The notes: generated by a model not told the origin, from the letters alone. 64,000 nt of DNA from Punica granatum (GCF_007655135.1 NC_045131.1:7254001-7318000), one strand, 5' to 3'; numbered from the stretch's first letter, positions 48,286 to 61,090 are shown. Made by a program: numbers and translations.

Positions 48286-49508
48286 CATTCTTTCTTTGAT
48301 TGCTGAGATTTTCCACGATTAGCTTCAATCGTATATTTTTCAGTGGAAACTCTCTGTATATTGTATTCACGTGATGTTATGATGCTCCAAACATGACCCA
48401 ACAATATAGAATTGAGTGAAGTTCGTATTTTGGTGAGGGGAGCTGTTTCTTCATCCCTGTAATCTGAAAGAAGAGAACAAGAACGAGTTGCATGGTCTCT
48501 GGGTTCCATATGCTAGACTGATGAATCTCCTGTCAAAGCTTCCAGTCATGTTTTTCTGTGATTCTTTGAGGATTTCTGCGAATGTCTTAAGTTTGGTTGG
48601 AGCACAGGAAAGAAAAGTGAGCTGAAAATCGACGTAACTGCTGGACATGTAGGCGAAGTTATTGGAATAAGTATGACATGGTAGACAGTTAATACGTTTG
48701 TGTCATGTTTGATTTCTTGTCAACTGGTTCTTTTTATATGCAATGTGATCGGTTTCAGTTCTACCTCTGTTTGGGGTCTGAAATATGAGGAATAATGAAG
48801 TTTGCAACGGATGTGGCAGAGAAAGTACTGCTTGCATGAATCGAAATCTGCCGGTAAAAAGACTGAAAATTTTCTCGGAAAGCTCCGTGATCAATCACAA
48901 TCATTGATTGATTCAGCACACACCACTTCACGATCTACTTGGCCCGGAATTGAGAAAACAAATGGAACGGAAATTGCATCGAGATCCGAATAATGCAAAT
49001 TACAAATATCCAATTTCCTTTTATGCCTCCTCTCTCTATAAGAGGAAAGGAAACCTGCATTATCATTTTACCTTAGATTGCCTTGCTATAAAATTAAACA
49101 ACGTAATAACTTCTCGTTCCTTCCTTGGCTGTTGCACCTTTTCTGAAACTTTAAGGAAAAATAATTAGAGCCGAATGAAAAAATTATTATTCTGTTCATA
49201 GTAAGTTTTCAAGATCTGTAGTCGGTTTGACAATCCATCGTGTCAGATGCATCAATGCCGAGTTTATTGTTGTACCCAAATCGAATACTATTCAATTTGA
49301 TCAGAGCTTTCCAACTCCCCACTGCCCCATGAAAGATTCTTTCCATTCATTTCATGATTTTCGGTCCTACTCTTAATTTGCATTTAAAGCATTTCTCATA
49401 CAAATACAAATTCCATAGCCATTCTCTTCAATTCAGTCCATAGATTGAACTGCTGAATCGGAAAAATTGGGTGCTATCATTTAGCTTTGTATCATAATCG
49501 TAGTAAAC

Positions 49509-50153
49509 ATGTCTGCAGAAAAAGGCCAAGAAGGAGACCTCCAAGCTGTCAGTGTCACCATTGCCAGTGACTGGAGGAGGAGGAGAAGAAGATGGCTTAT
49601 GGCAATAGGGGCCGTCCTCTTCCTCCTCCTCCTGCTCTCCCTATTCTTCCTCGTGCTCGTGCTGACCGTATTCAAGCCCAAGACCCCGAGGATCGACGTC
49701 CTCTCGTCATCCCTCGATGGGGTGTCCCCCCGGCTCACATTTCCAGTCATAAGGATTGAGCTCAACGTCTCCCTCAACCTCCGCATCCTTATCTCAAACC
49801 AGAACCATGCCTCATTTAGGCATGGGACTGGAGAGACAGAGCTGTCTTACCGGGGAATGAGGGTCGGGGAGGCCGAGCTCTCCCCTGGGGAGATCCCGGC
49901 GATGGGGTCATCGGTGCAACAGGGCAGGTTGACCCTCCAGATGGACAGGATGGCGTCGGACATGGGGGCCCTCGCGAGGGACGTGGTGGCAGGGGAGATG
50001 GCGATGGAGAGCCGGGCGGAGGTTCCGGGCAGGGTCACTTTCCTCGGGGTGTTCAAGAAGCATATAGTGGCTGTTTCGGTGTGTAAGTTTACAGTCGGGG
50101 TTTTCGACATGAAGATTCGAAGCCAAGCTTGCAAGCAGAAGGCAAAGTTGTGA
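49509..50153 (+). CDS. LEA_2 (NDR1/HIN1-like) membrane protein 2
   Basis: An intact single-exon gene of 214 residues (MSAEKGQEGDLQAV). A cluster of arginines (residues about 22-28) precedes one membrane segment (about residues 32-52, rich in Leu/Phe/Val), then FKPKTPRIDVLSSSLDGV and the LEA_2 domain (LNVSLNLRILISNQNHASFRH, GEAELSPGEIP, PGRVTFLGVFKKHI). It ends CKQKAKL, the counterpart of CKYKTKL in LEA_2 gene 1. It is expected to be membrane-anchored with the LEA_2 domain outside the cytosol. It is the intact member of a tandem pair; the other copy is broken at 53278. As in gene 1, coding GC is high. Confidence 0.9.
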   Translation: MSAEKGQEGDLQAVSVTIASDWRRRRRRWLMAIGAVLFLLLLLSLFFLVLVLTVFKPKTPRIDVLSSSLDGVSPRLTFPVIRIELNVSLNLRILISNQNHASFRHGTGETELSYRGMRVGEAELSPGEIPAMGSSVQQGRLTLQMDRMASDMGALARDVVAGEMAMESRAEVPGRVTFLGVFKKHIVAVSVCKFTVGVFDMKIRSQACKQKAKL

Positions 50154-50204
50154 ATTCACATCCGGTAGGATATAGTGCAAAATTCCGAAATCGGAATCAC
50201 GTTG

Positions 50205-50465
50205 CAGATATTAATAGCGCATTTGATATTAGAGTTAAGTAAAGATGAGTTTTGATTTTAATTTGATTGTAATGATTGTATTGTTGAATTATGAGAAAAA
50301 ATGTGAAAAAGTAATGAATAGTTTAGATAATTTAGTATTAAAAATTGAATTAAATGGTTAAAAAAATTGAAGAAAAATAAAAAAGTAATAATTATGTTGT
50401 TGACTTTTGTTGTGTAGCGAGTAGAGTTAAGATTTAAAAAACCGACTCTAAAACCAAACGGGTTA
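50205..50465. mobile_element. Possible MITE
   Basis: The AT-rich block starts 'gcatttgatattagagttaag' truncated here to TTTGATATTAGAGT near 50220, and ends near 50460 with the inverted counterpart ACTCTAAAACCAAA. This gives imperfect terminal inverted repeats around an AT-rich core of about 240 bp. It is absent from the matching place in the second duplication unit. A similar AT-rich block follows at 50590-50925. The family is not identified. Confidence 0.4.
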
Positions 50466-51799
50466 TAAATTTTAGTAATCCTTTTCTCCCATTACCGAGC
50501 ATGACCAAGAGCCGATCAAGTGCTTGTACTATCCCATCGGAACCATGCCATAGGCTTACAGCTTACTAAGTTACTACATTAATCATTGAGTTTGATAACG
50601 AAATTAAATTTGATTTGATTTAATTTAGTTTGATTTTTCGATTTAATTTGATTTAGTTTGATTTAACGAGATTGAAACAAAAGTAGTTGTGAGAAAGCAT
50701 GTAAGGGAATTTGAAAAAGAGATAAAAAAATAATTATTATATTATTGAATTGAAGAAAAAGTATTGAATAATTCATAGAATTTAATATAAAAAAATTAAT
50801 TATAATAATAGGTAAGGAAAAGTATGAGAGAAAATTAAAAAAAGATAAAAAAAATAATTTTTTTGTTAAATTGAGAAAAAAGTAAATTAATGTAAAGTAA
50901 AGTTACGTTTGATTATTCAAACAATATATAAACCGATATTCCAAGTACTTCATGCGCGAAGAGAATTCTGCTTTTTGCCTTGCTGTATAGGCTTTGCTAG
51001 AGCGACTCCTCAATGGGCTTTTCCTTTTGGGTCTCCACTTGAATGACCGAGCCCCAATTTTCTAATTATGGGCCTGGGAATTTCTTAATCGGGCCGGCAC
51101 GATTCCAAACAACATTATTATTTGTGTGATATCAATTGTAAGAGAAAACTTGAGCAAAACACATCATCACACACGCTTGGCTAGGAAAAGTACAGAAATG
51201 GATTTGATTTACTCCTATCGTGCAAGTGGAACAATAGCATCATGATGGCAATCGTCGATAGATGTCGGAGATTGTGAGGAACGGGAGAAAGAGATGTCAA
51301 ATGTTGCGTTTTTGATAGTTCACTGTTGTTTTTTCGTCACATATTCCATCACTAATTGGCGTGATATTAACCACAGTTGTGTTGACTTATTTTTTGTATA
51401 GATACGCTTTCATCACACCTACGATTCTGTCGATTCAGTTACCAGGAATGGTGACTGTAAACCTCTAGGAGCTGGCCTTCTTTTTGCCCTTTCCCTTCCT
51501 CTTAGTAAGTCATTTGAATCTTCTAATTCTTGTTCTTGAGGTATTTGTGGGCTATAATGCACTTGGATGAATCCCACATTTGTGTAAATTGTTGTTACTT
51601 GAGCCAAGGGTTTGACGGATACATAAAAAGAAAGAAATCTTACTCGACTGTATCGAGTCAATTGCAACTGTTGATTCTGTGGACTTCACAATAATTGTGA
51701 CTGTACACGTAATAATCAATTGCGAAACTAGTTCAGCATGAAACCTTCTACACCTGATTTGAGCAAGAATTTCGCTTCAGAAGAATTTTGCGTCATATC

Positions 51800-54700
51800 T
51801 TTCTTTGATTGCTCGGATATTCCATTAGTAGCTTTCAATTATATATCTTTTCAGTGGAAACTCTGTCTAGTGTTTATTTGCGTGATGTTAATGATGCAAC
51901 AAACATGACCCGACGATATAGGATTGAGCAAAGTTCGTAGTTTGGCGACAAGCTGTTTCTTTGTCCCCGTCATGCTCTGAAAGGAGAAAACAAGATGGAC
52001 TTGCATCGTCCTGCAGGTTCCATATGCCGTACTGATGAATCTCCTGCCAAAGCTTCAAATCCCTTTCAGTTCTTATCTTTTATTTGCTTGAAATACGTCT
52101 CGGATCTGCTAGAAGCACACGGAAGAAAAGTGTGCTGATAACTGCTGGACATGTAGGTAAAGTATATATGACATGGTACAGAGTTGATACGTCTATGCCA
52201 TGTTCATTTCAGTTAGTTCAATATATTATCGATTCCACATTTCGTATGTACTGTGATCGGTGTCTGTTCTAACTCTTTTCGAGCTTCGGACTATGAGTAA
52301 TATGAAATCTAATTAGATATAGCTATACAACAGATGTTGCAGAGGCGTTGAGAGCACTGCTTGCATATCTACCAGAAAAAAGAAACTGCTTGCATGACTC
52401 AAAATCTAAAGGGGGAAAAAGATGGGAGAATTTCTCGGAAAGCTCCATGATTAATCACTATTGTTGATTGATACAGCACACGTCACCTCACGATCTACTC
52501 GGTCCAAAAACTTTCAAGAAAGCAAAGGGAACGAAAATCACATTCAATATGAGATCCAAATAATGAAATTTTATTTTGATTTTGTTTCGCTGAAAAACAA
52601 TTTATGAGCATGTATTTCTGTCATCGTAAATTTTCAAGATCCAAAGTCGGTTCGATCCGTCATGCCGGACGTATTGCTGCCGCATTTTCCATTGTACCCG
52701 ATCTGAGTGCTTCGAATTCGCAACTCTAGTGCCCTCATGAAAGTCTTTTCCATGAATTTGATGGTTTTCGCTCTACGCTTTGCATCATCACCCATATTGC
52801 ATGGAAAGGGCCATACGCATTTGGGTGTTGAACCAAATGTGAAGAGAGTATTTAACGTTGTAAAGTCTGAATTTTGCATCGTGTCTTACAGCATTTGATT
52901 GTAAAGCTAACCATTGTAATCACTTTCTCAAATTAAAATTAAGTTACACTCGTGGTGGGTAAATATTTTGCATTTGAAACACATGAAATTTTTAAATAAC
53001 AATGACATTTCAGTTTTAGGACCCTTATCTTGTCTCTCTAAAAATAAATCACATATATAATATTATTATCTATATTCCAGTAATCTAATATAATCTAAAG
53101 AGCAGAACTATCTCATATTTCAGGCTCCAATCCAGGAAGAATAATTTTATAGTTAACTTTTCCTTTCATTCTTGACGTTATCTGTTATACTCGAACCAAA
53201 CGTCCCCCGGCATTATCCTACAAAAACAAATTGCTTAACCATTTCCATCGATTCCATCCACGGGAGCCATACTATACATGTATGAGGGAAAACAAGACCT
53301 CCAAGATGTCACCATTACCGGGGATAGTATGGGAAGAAGAAGGTTCATGGCAGTAGGGGCAGTCCTCTTCTTCCTCATGCTCTTGCTGACTGTATTCAAG
53401 CTCAGGACCCCAAGGATCGACGTCCTCTCCTCGCCCCTCGACGGGGTGTCCCCAGGGATCACGTCTTCCGTCATAACGATCGAGCTCAACATCTCCTTCA
53501 GCCTCTCATTCAACTTTCGCATCCTCATTTCTTGCAACTGCACCTCATTTAGGCATGGTAGTGGAGAGTGGTTGTTGTACTACAGGCGGATGAGGGTAGG
53601 GGAGGCCAAGCACTCCCCCCAAGGAGATCCCGGCGATGGGATCATCATAGCACTGAGGCAGGCTGACCCTCCAGATGGACAATATTGCGGCGGACATGGC
53701 CTTGGGGGACCTCATGAGAAATGCAGTGGCAGGGACGACGGAGACAGAGAGCCAAGTGGAGGTTCCGGGCAGGGTCACGTTCCCTCAGGGTGTTGAAGAA
53801 GCTTGTAGTCGATGTCTTGGTTTGTAGGTTCACAGTTGGGACTCTCAACATGAAGATTCGAAGCCAAACATTTAAAAAGAAGGCGAAGTTGTGAATCAAA
53901 TTCATTTTTCGGAATCGCGTGCCATAACTTTTAGCGATCCTTTTTCTCCCATCACCAAGCATGCCTACGAGCCAGTAACGTTCTCATTCGATCAGTATCG
54001 TAACCAGTCCATTGGCCTATAGCTTACTAAGTTGCGCTATATATTTCGAAATTCCAAGCACAAAATGCTTCGTATTCAAAGGAAATTCTGCTCATTGCCT
54101 AACAGTTTGATGATTTAGACGGACTCCTTGAATGGGCTTTTCCTTTTGGGCCTCTATATGCCAATGTTGCTGGGCTGAGTTGGATGACCAAGCCCAATTC
54201 TGAAAGAGTGATTAATTTTTAAGAGAAAACTCAAGAAAATCACATCATCACACTTTGGGTAGGAAAAGTATAGAACTACATTCGACTTACTCCTCTTGTG
54301 CATGTGGAACCAAAAGAAGCACGATGAAAATCGTCGATGGCTGTCGGAGATTGTGTGGAAGAGGATGTGAGAATGCTGTGGTTTTCGACAATGATTGTTT
54401 GGAAGAGGATGTGAGGATGTTGTGGTTTTCAACAATTTGTTGCCTTTCTTTGTCACATATATCTTCCGTTCCTAGTCGGTGTAATATTAACGGCACTCTT
54501 ATTTCCTGTTATATGTATTGCAGATACTCTGTCATCGGACCTATGACCGTGTCGATTCAATTGTCAGGAATGGTGCTTGCAAACCTTTGGTAGCTGGCCT
54601 TCTTGCCCATACCCTTCTTCTTATCAAGTCATTTGAATCATTTGGGGAACCCACAAATTCTTGTTCTTGAGTGTTTGTGGACTGTGATTTCACTTGGACT

Positions 54701-54925
54701 AATCCCATACCTGTTTAAACTGTAGATACTGAGGCCGAGGATTCAAGAAGTATCTCAAAAGAAAGAAAATTTTACTTATCTGTATCGAGTCAATCACAGC
54801 TGTTGATTGTTATGGATCGCACATTAATTATAACGAGACATTCAGAATAGCCAAATATCATGACTAGTTCAACAATGATACGCTTTTAACATCTGTTTTA
54901 AGCAAAAATCTTACGTTAGAGAGAT
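51800..54925. repeat. Tandem duplication unit 2 (with broken LEA_2 gene)
   Basis: Second unit of the duplication described at 48290-51800. It contains the decayed gene at 53278-53894 and a shortened downstream part. Inside it, a 50-bp segment ('gaagaggatgtgagaatg' at 54358 and 'gaagaggatgtgaggatg' at 54402) is itself tandemly doubled. Confidence 0.85.
53278..53894 (+). pseudogene. LEA_2 (NDR1/HIN1-like) pseudogene
   Basis: Paralogue of the gene at 49509. It starts MYEGKQDLQDV, with a shortened membrane segment (AVGAVLFFLMLLLTVFKL), then LRTPRIDVLSSPLDGVSPG. The frame shifts at a C-run near 53618 (family motif GEAxLSPGEIP). After correction a TAG follows at about 53648 and more breaks occur near 53790 where the family reads PGRVTF. 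The normal end (KKAKL then stop) can still be seen at 53892-53894 in another frame. As it stands it would make a 172-residue protein with an unrelated tail. The arginine cluster before the membrane segment is also reduced. Confidence 0.85.
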
Positions 54926-55560
54926 TCTAACTCCAATTAACACCAACTTCCAAAAAAAATGCCAAAGAAAAGAAAATTAATCGGAAGTTGACATTAAGGC
55001 ACTACGCCCTTCATCAATTTGGGCCACTGGGGGTTTAGCAATGTTAGATAACGAGTGGGCCAACTTTGGCCCATTGTGATCACCTCTGAATTTTTATTTT
55101 TAAATTTTTTATGTGAACTATGATATCTAAAAATTCAATTGGGTCATGACTAATTCAATAAGCTTAAACGAAATAAGGGATAAAATTCTTCGAACTCGAA
55201 ACGTTATTTAAATAAAATAAGCGTCGAACCGTTTGAATCGAAAATTGTATTGTCATTATTTATTGTTCTCTCTTGTATTTATTATTATTATTTTTGGGAA
55301 CTAAGCAGGCTAAAGCCCGAACATACAATTAAACTAACGGAAGTTATAGGGTTCAGCTACTGGAGGGAAAGTCCTATTAGGGTGACCTCTTGTTGCAAGT
55401 TGAGCAAGTCATTTTTTTTTTTTTACACCTACAACCTATGGGCTCACCCCTCCACCAATGAACATTGCCCACGTCACTCTAACAGATAGGTCCTAGGTGG
55501 GCCCCACACCTATACCCACACCTTTAAAAAAGAAAAATTGGAGTACGATGCCTCGTTGAT
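54926..55560. other. Intergenic stretch, probable transposon debris
   Basis: AT-rich DNA with a T-run (55409-55421) followed by 'acacctacaacctatgggctcacccc'. It resembles retroposon-type debris but I cannot assign it. No gene is seen. Confidence 0.35.
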
Positions 55561-55564
55561 CTCT

Positions 55565-56600
55565 AGTTCATTTGTGTTGCACTCGTGATTAAGGGCGTTT
55601 TACTAGGCTAATATTGGTGTATGAAAGAAATGAACTAGAGAGCGATGGAAAATCACTCTTGTGCTTGGAGGCACCGTACAAGGCTAATATCGATGTACGA
55701 CGAAAATGAATTAGAAAGCGACGGAGGATCGCTCTCATGCCTAGGGGCGTCGTATTAGGGTAATTTGGAATACGACTCATGTGAACTAGAGAGCGACGGA
55801 GCATCACTCTCGTGCTTGGGAGTGTTGTACCCTAATATTGTTGTACGACATAAATGAACTACAGAGCGATGGAGCGTCGCTCTCGCGCTTGGGGGCATTG
55901 TACTAATCTAATTTGGAGTACAACGCATATGAACTAGAGAATGATGGGGCGTCGTACAAGGCTAATATTGGTACACGACGGAAATGAATTAGAGAGTGAC
56001 TTAGCGTCGCTTGTGTGCGACGAAAATAATAGAGAGCGAAGGAGCATTGGTCTCTTACTTAGGGGTGTTGTACAATCGTACTATGCTAATATGGTGTCAT
56101 ATTAGCCTTGTATGATGCCTCTAAGCACGAGAGCGACGAAGCTTCGTGGCTCTCTAGTTCATTTACATCGTATACCAAATTAGCCTAGTATGGCGCACCC
56201 AAGCACGAGAGCTACTCTCCAGCTCATTTTCGTCGTACAAGGCTAATATGCTCCGTCGTTCTCTAGTTGATTTTCGTCGTATAAGGCTAATATTAGTGTA
56301 CGATGGAAATGACCAATAGAGCGATGGAACGTCGCTCTCGTGCTTTAGGGAGTTGTACTAGGCTAATTTGCAGTACGATGCATATGAACTAGAGAGCGAC
56401 GAGGTGTCGCTCTCGTGCTTAGGGGCGCTTTACAATTGGTGTACGATGAAAATGAACTAGAAAGCAACTTAGCATTGCTTTTGTTTCCTACAAAAATTGT
56501 ATAGAGCAACGGTTTGTCGCTCTCTAGTTCATTTACGTTGTACACCAAATTAGCCTAGTACGATGCACTCAAGCATGAGAGCGACGCTCCATCTCATTCA
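55565..56600. repeat. Palindromic satellite array
   Basis: Many degenerate copies of a unit of roughly 85-100 bp that combine three phrases: 'gaactagagagcgacg', 'gcgtcgctctcgtgctt' and 'gtactaggctaattt'. The first two are inverted copies of each other, so each unit can fold (GAGAGCGACG facing CGTCGCTCTC). Blocks of the same satellite recur at 57068-57590 and 58051-58560 inside the 983-bp repeat. Open frames in it (for example 56363-56548 minus) are by-products of the repeat. Confidence 0.85.
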
Positions 56601-59035
56601 CCACAATAGGCCTTTCATTATAAATGGATCATACTCAGCTTTATACCAATCTGCATGACTTGCTTCCTATCTCTCAAACACTACGGCCTATGCATGATCC
56701 CGAGCAACGACCGAGTCCGTCTTCATTTTGCTGAAATACAATTTTATGATGATCAAACCTTCAGTAGCCTCAACAAACGAGTATTCGATGTATATATTCA
56801 GGTGAGCGTAAATTTCACTTCTTTTGTTCTTCCATTAATTGAATGATAAGCTTTTAAATTAATAATTAGTTCATCTTTATTGCAGGGTAAGAAAGTGTTA
56901 GAAAACTTCAATATCATGGAAGCAACTGGAGGTGCTAGAATTGGAATTTATCGAAATTTTAATGCCATGGTTGACATGAAAACTTCAATGCTGGAGATCC
57001 ACCTCTGTTGGTTAGGAAAATGAACATCGGCTATTCCTGAAATGGGGTGTACGGACTGCTCATAACTGCTAATATGGTGTCATATTAGCCTTGTATGATG
57101 CCTCTAAGCACGAGAGCGACGAAGCTTCGTGGCTCTCTAGTTCATTTACATCGTATACCAAATTAGCCTAGTATGGCGCACCCAAGCACGAGAGCTACTC
57201 TCCAGCTCATTTTCGTCGTACAAGGCTAATATGCTCCGTCGTTCTCTAGTTGATTTTCGTCGTATAAGGCTAATATTAGTGTACGATGGAAATGACCAAT
57301 AGAGCGATGGAACGTCGCTCTCGTGCTTTAGGGAGTTGTACTAGGCTAATTTGCAGTACGATGCATATGAACTAGAGAGCGACGAGGTGTCGCTCTCGTG
57401 CTGAGAGGCGTTTTACAATTGGTGTACGATGGAAATGAACTAGAAAGCAACTTAGCATTGCTTTTGTTTCCTACAAAAATTGTATAGAGCGACGGTTTGT
57501 CGCTCTCTAGTTCATTTATGTTGTACACCAAATTAGCCTAGTACGATGCACTCAAGCATGAGAGCAACGCTCAATCTCATACTCCACAAAGAGTCCTTTC
57601 ATTATAAATGGATCATACTTAGCTTTATATCAATCTGCATGACTTGCTCCCTATCTCTCAAACACTACGGCCTATGCATGATCCCGGGCAACGACTGAGT
57701 CCGTCTTCATTTTGCTGAAATACAATTTTATGATGATCAAACATTCAGTAGCCTCAGCAATCGAGTATTCGATGTATATATTCAGGTGAGTGTAAATTTC
57801 ACTTCTTTTGTTCTTCCATTAATTGAATGATAACTTTTAGATTAATAAGTAGTTCATCTTTATTGCAGGGTAAGAAAGTGTTAGAAAACTTCAATATAAT
57901 GGAAGCAGCTGGAGGTGCTAGAATTGGAATTTATCGAGATTTTAATGCCATATTTGACATGAAAACTTCAATGCTGGAGATCCACCTCTATTGGTTAGGA
58001 AAAGGAACATCGGCTATTCCTGAAATGGGGTGTACGGACCGCTCATAACTGCTAATATGGTGTCATATTAGCCTTGTACGATGTCTCTAAGCACGAGAGC
58101 GACGCTTTGTCGCTCTCTAGTTCATTTACATCATATACCAAATTAGCCTAGTATGGCGCACCCAAGCACGAGAGCTACTCTCCAGCTCATTTTCGTCGTA
58201 CAAGTCTAATATGCTCCGTCGTTCTCTAGTTGATTTTCGTTGTATAAGGCTAATATTAGTGCACGATGGAAATGAACTAGAGAGCGATGGAACGTCGCTC
58301 TCGTGCTTTAGGGAGTTGTACTAAGCTAATTTGCAGTACGATGCATATGAACTAGAGAGCGACAAGGTGTCGCTCTCGTACTTAGGGGCGCTTTACAATT
58401 GGTGTACGATGGAAATGAACTAGAAAGCAACTTAACATTGCTTTTGTTTCCTACAAAAATTGTATAGAGCGACGGTTTGTCGCTCTCTAGTTCATTGACG
58501 TTGTACACCAAATTAGCCTAGTACGATGCACTCAAGCATGAGAGCGACACTCCATCTCATACACCACAAATAGTCCTTTCATTATAAATGAATCATACTC
58601 AGCTTTATACCAATCTGCATGACTTGCTCCCTATCTCTCAAACACTACGGCCTATGCATGATCCCGGGCAATGACCGAGTCCGTCTTCATTTTGCTGAAA
58701 TACAATTTTATGATGATCAAACATTCAGTAGCCTCAGCAAACGAGTATTCGATGTATATATTCAGGTGAGTGTAAATTTCACTTCTTTTGTTCTTCCATT
58801 AATTGAATGATAAGCTTTTAGATTAATAAGTAGTTCATCTTTATTGCAGGGTAAGAAAGTGTTAGAAAACTTCAATATCATGGAAGCAGCTGGAGGTGCT
58901 AGAATTGGAGTTTATCGAGATTTTAATGCAATGGTTGACATGAAAACTTCAATGCTGGAGATCCACCTCTATTGGTTAGGAAAAGGAACATCGGCTATTC
59001 CTGAAATGGGGTGTACGGACCGCTCATAACTACTA
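56085..59035. repeat. 983-bp tandem triplication with malectin exons
   Basis: Three direct units begin at 'gctaatatggtgtcatatta' at 56085, 57068 and 58051, a period of 983 bp each. Each unit has a satellite half and a gene half. The gene half carries two receptor-kinase malectin exons with kept splice borders ('attcag' then GTGAG, and 'ttgcag' then GGTAAG). The units are very similar, so the expansion is recent compared with the decay of the locus. Confidence 0.95.
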
Positions 59036-60263
59036 TTATCGTGACTCCAAGTAAGTTCCAATGTATTATCTCTGCAATGTGTTTTTTCGTCCAATTCAAC
59101 ATATATAATTCCTTTATATACTGTTTTTTTGTAGACTTAAATGTTCCAGGTGGAATGTCAACACGTCAAATCGTGGGACTTGTAATAGCTTTACTCATTT
59201 GCATCATACTAGTAGTACAATCTAATCAAGGTTCATGTAAAGTAATTAGTCACCTATGGTTTTTTTCTTTACATTTACAAATGTTTATTTCGTGTAATTT
59301 AATATTTGTTTCTTTTTTTAGAGCTAGAATTAATGGCTGGTGAGTTTACTCTAAGACAACTCAGAGCTACTATAGAAAACTTCGATCCGAATAATCGGAT
59401 TGGAGAATGAGGATTTGGACCAGTCTACAAGGTAGTAAATTTCTAAAATTGTAATCTAATCAAAATATATACCTATTGGAAGTGAGGGTCCAATGAGCTC
59501 CTTAGACTCTACTACAGTGGGTTGTTCAAGGCTGAGTTATTGGATGATTCCTGGAATGATTTTGCTTGATTTTGTCAGCTATGAATTGTGTTTATGATGT
59601 GGGCTAAAGTGAATGATGATAAAGGGTTGTGTTTGTTGATAATAATAAACAATGGCTTATGCTTGATATTGTGTTGGGTACGAGCTGAATTGAAACGGTG
59701 ATAGGAGATGATACGTGATATTGAGGATGGATGTTGAAGGGATGAGCGGCTAAGATGTGGGATGGCCGCTTTTTGCATTGACTTGGGAATGGTTTATTTT
59801 GGTAGAATTATCCTTGTTTTGATTTTGTCGACTATGGGTATAAACTAGTATTGGTTGTGGAGGTCTCTAGAGGTTTGTCTCATATCATTATGGGCCCCTC
59901 AATGTCAATTTACGGCACTTGTGCTTGGTGGTCTGTCTTGTTTTTGGACTTTAAGTGTTCGTTTGGGTCACCTTTACCTCATGGGATGTATCCTTCTTGT
60001 GTCTAGACACCTTCGAGTCGATTTCTCTTACGTTTCATGTTGTTTGGGGCTAGTTAAGATCGATTTACATTGCATTCACGCTCAGGTCTGATCTGAATAA
60101 GGTATCTAGGGGTCCATTGAGGCTTGTTTTGATCATCCTCGTGTCATAGGACGAGTCCTTCCCGAGTCTAGTCACATCATGACCGCTTTCCCTTTTGTCT
60201 TGTGTCGTCTCAGGGGCTTTAAGGTTGATGTTCAATGTCTCTACCATCTGATTGGACTAGATT

Positions 60264-60550
60264 AGGGGCGTTAAGGCCTCATTCCGAATAGTGTAGAAAG
60301 ATTGTTGTTGAATTTGATTGCAGGGTACACAATAATAGATAATATTTCTTGTCATCAAAATAGATGATAATTTATTATGGGTCATATCAAAATAAACTTT
60401 TCCTAATGGCGTTAAGGGCTCATTCCGAGTAGTGCAGAAGGATTGTTATTGAATTTGATTGCAGGGTACACAATAATAGATAAGACTGCTTGTCATCAAA
60501 ATAGATGATAATTTATTATGGGTCTTGTCAAAATAAGCTCATCCTAATAA
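60264..60550. repeat. 144-bp tandem duplication
   Basis: The segment starting 'ggcgttaaggcctcattccg' (60266) is repeated from 60408 ('ggcgttaagggctcattcc'). It includes the intron end, the acceptor 'gattgcag' and the left end of the inserted element (acacaataatagataa). The duplication therefore came after the element inserted. Confidence 0.85.
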
Positions 60551-61090
60551 GCTCGTCCTAATAAGTATGTCGTGATAAAATAACGTTTTGTCACAATATC
60601 TTATAACTTATAGTGATAAACTTATTTTCGCGATGAAAACATTATATAATGTGAGTCATGATTTATCAAAATATGTATATACATATATGTTAGTTATTAT
60701 GGGAATACTTGATTTGTGGCGCTCACACAATATTGAAGATATGTGTATACATATAATTATATATGTATCTACATACATATTAAGTATATGCATTATGAGA
60801 CTTTATTTAGTATAATTTAGCATTATTATCACAATATACAGATTAAGTATGTATATACATGCATATTAAGTATGTATATACATATATGTAAGTTATATGA
60901 AAACTCATATAATATTGAAGAAATGTTTATACATATAAATAAATATGTATCTACATACATATCAAATATGTGTATTATGAGACTTTATTTAATATAATTA
61001 ACATTCTTATCACAATTTACTTTTCTTGTGATAAAATTTCCTTCGTAGCAATATAATTTGTCACTACATACAAAATTTCTTGTAGTGGTA
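60466..61090. mobile_element. CACTA-like element inserted at a kinase exon border
   Basis: The kinase exon should start 'gcagGGTAAGCTACGAGA'. Here the sequence reads 'gcaggGTA', then CACAATAATAG (60469) up to TTTCTTGTAGTG (ending 61087), then GTAAGCTACGAGA. The flanking GTA (60466-60468 and 61088-61090) is a 3-bp duplication and the right end is the classic CACTACAAGAAA in reverse, both as expected for CACTA transposons. The left end matches the right only partly. The 619-bp inside is AT-rich with two internal repeats of 'tatatgtatctacatacata' type and no coding capacity. Confidence 0.65.

Larger units (their letters stand above)
48290..51800. repeat. Tandem duplication unit 1 (with LEA_2 gene 2)
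   Basis: This block is repeated as 51800-54925. Upstream matches include 'tttgattgctgagattttcc' (48295) against 51803, and 'tcagtggaaactct' (48341) against 51853. The gene bodies match (49509 against 53278). Downstream, 'cacatcatcacacacgcttgg' (51161) matches 54241. Unit 1 is longer because it carries extra AT-rich insertions at 50210-50940. Confidence 0.85.

Noticed and set aside
55565..58560. CRISPR-like repeat array
   Set aside because: Units are degenerate, foldable and lack unique spacers, and the genome is a plant; it is a satellite or foldback array.
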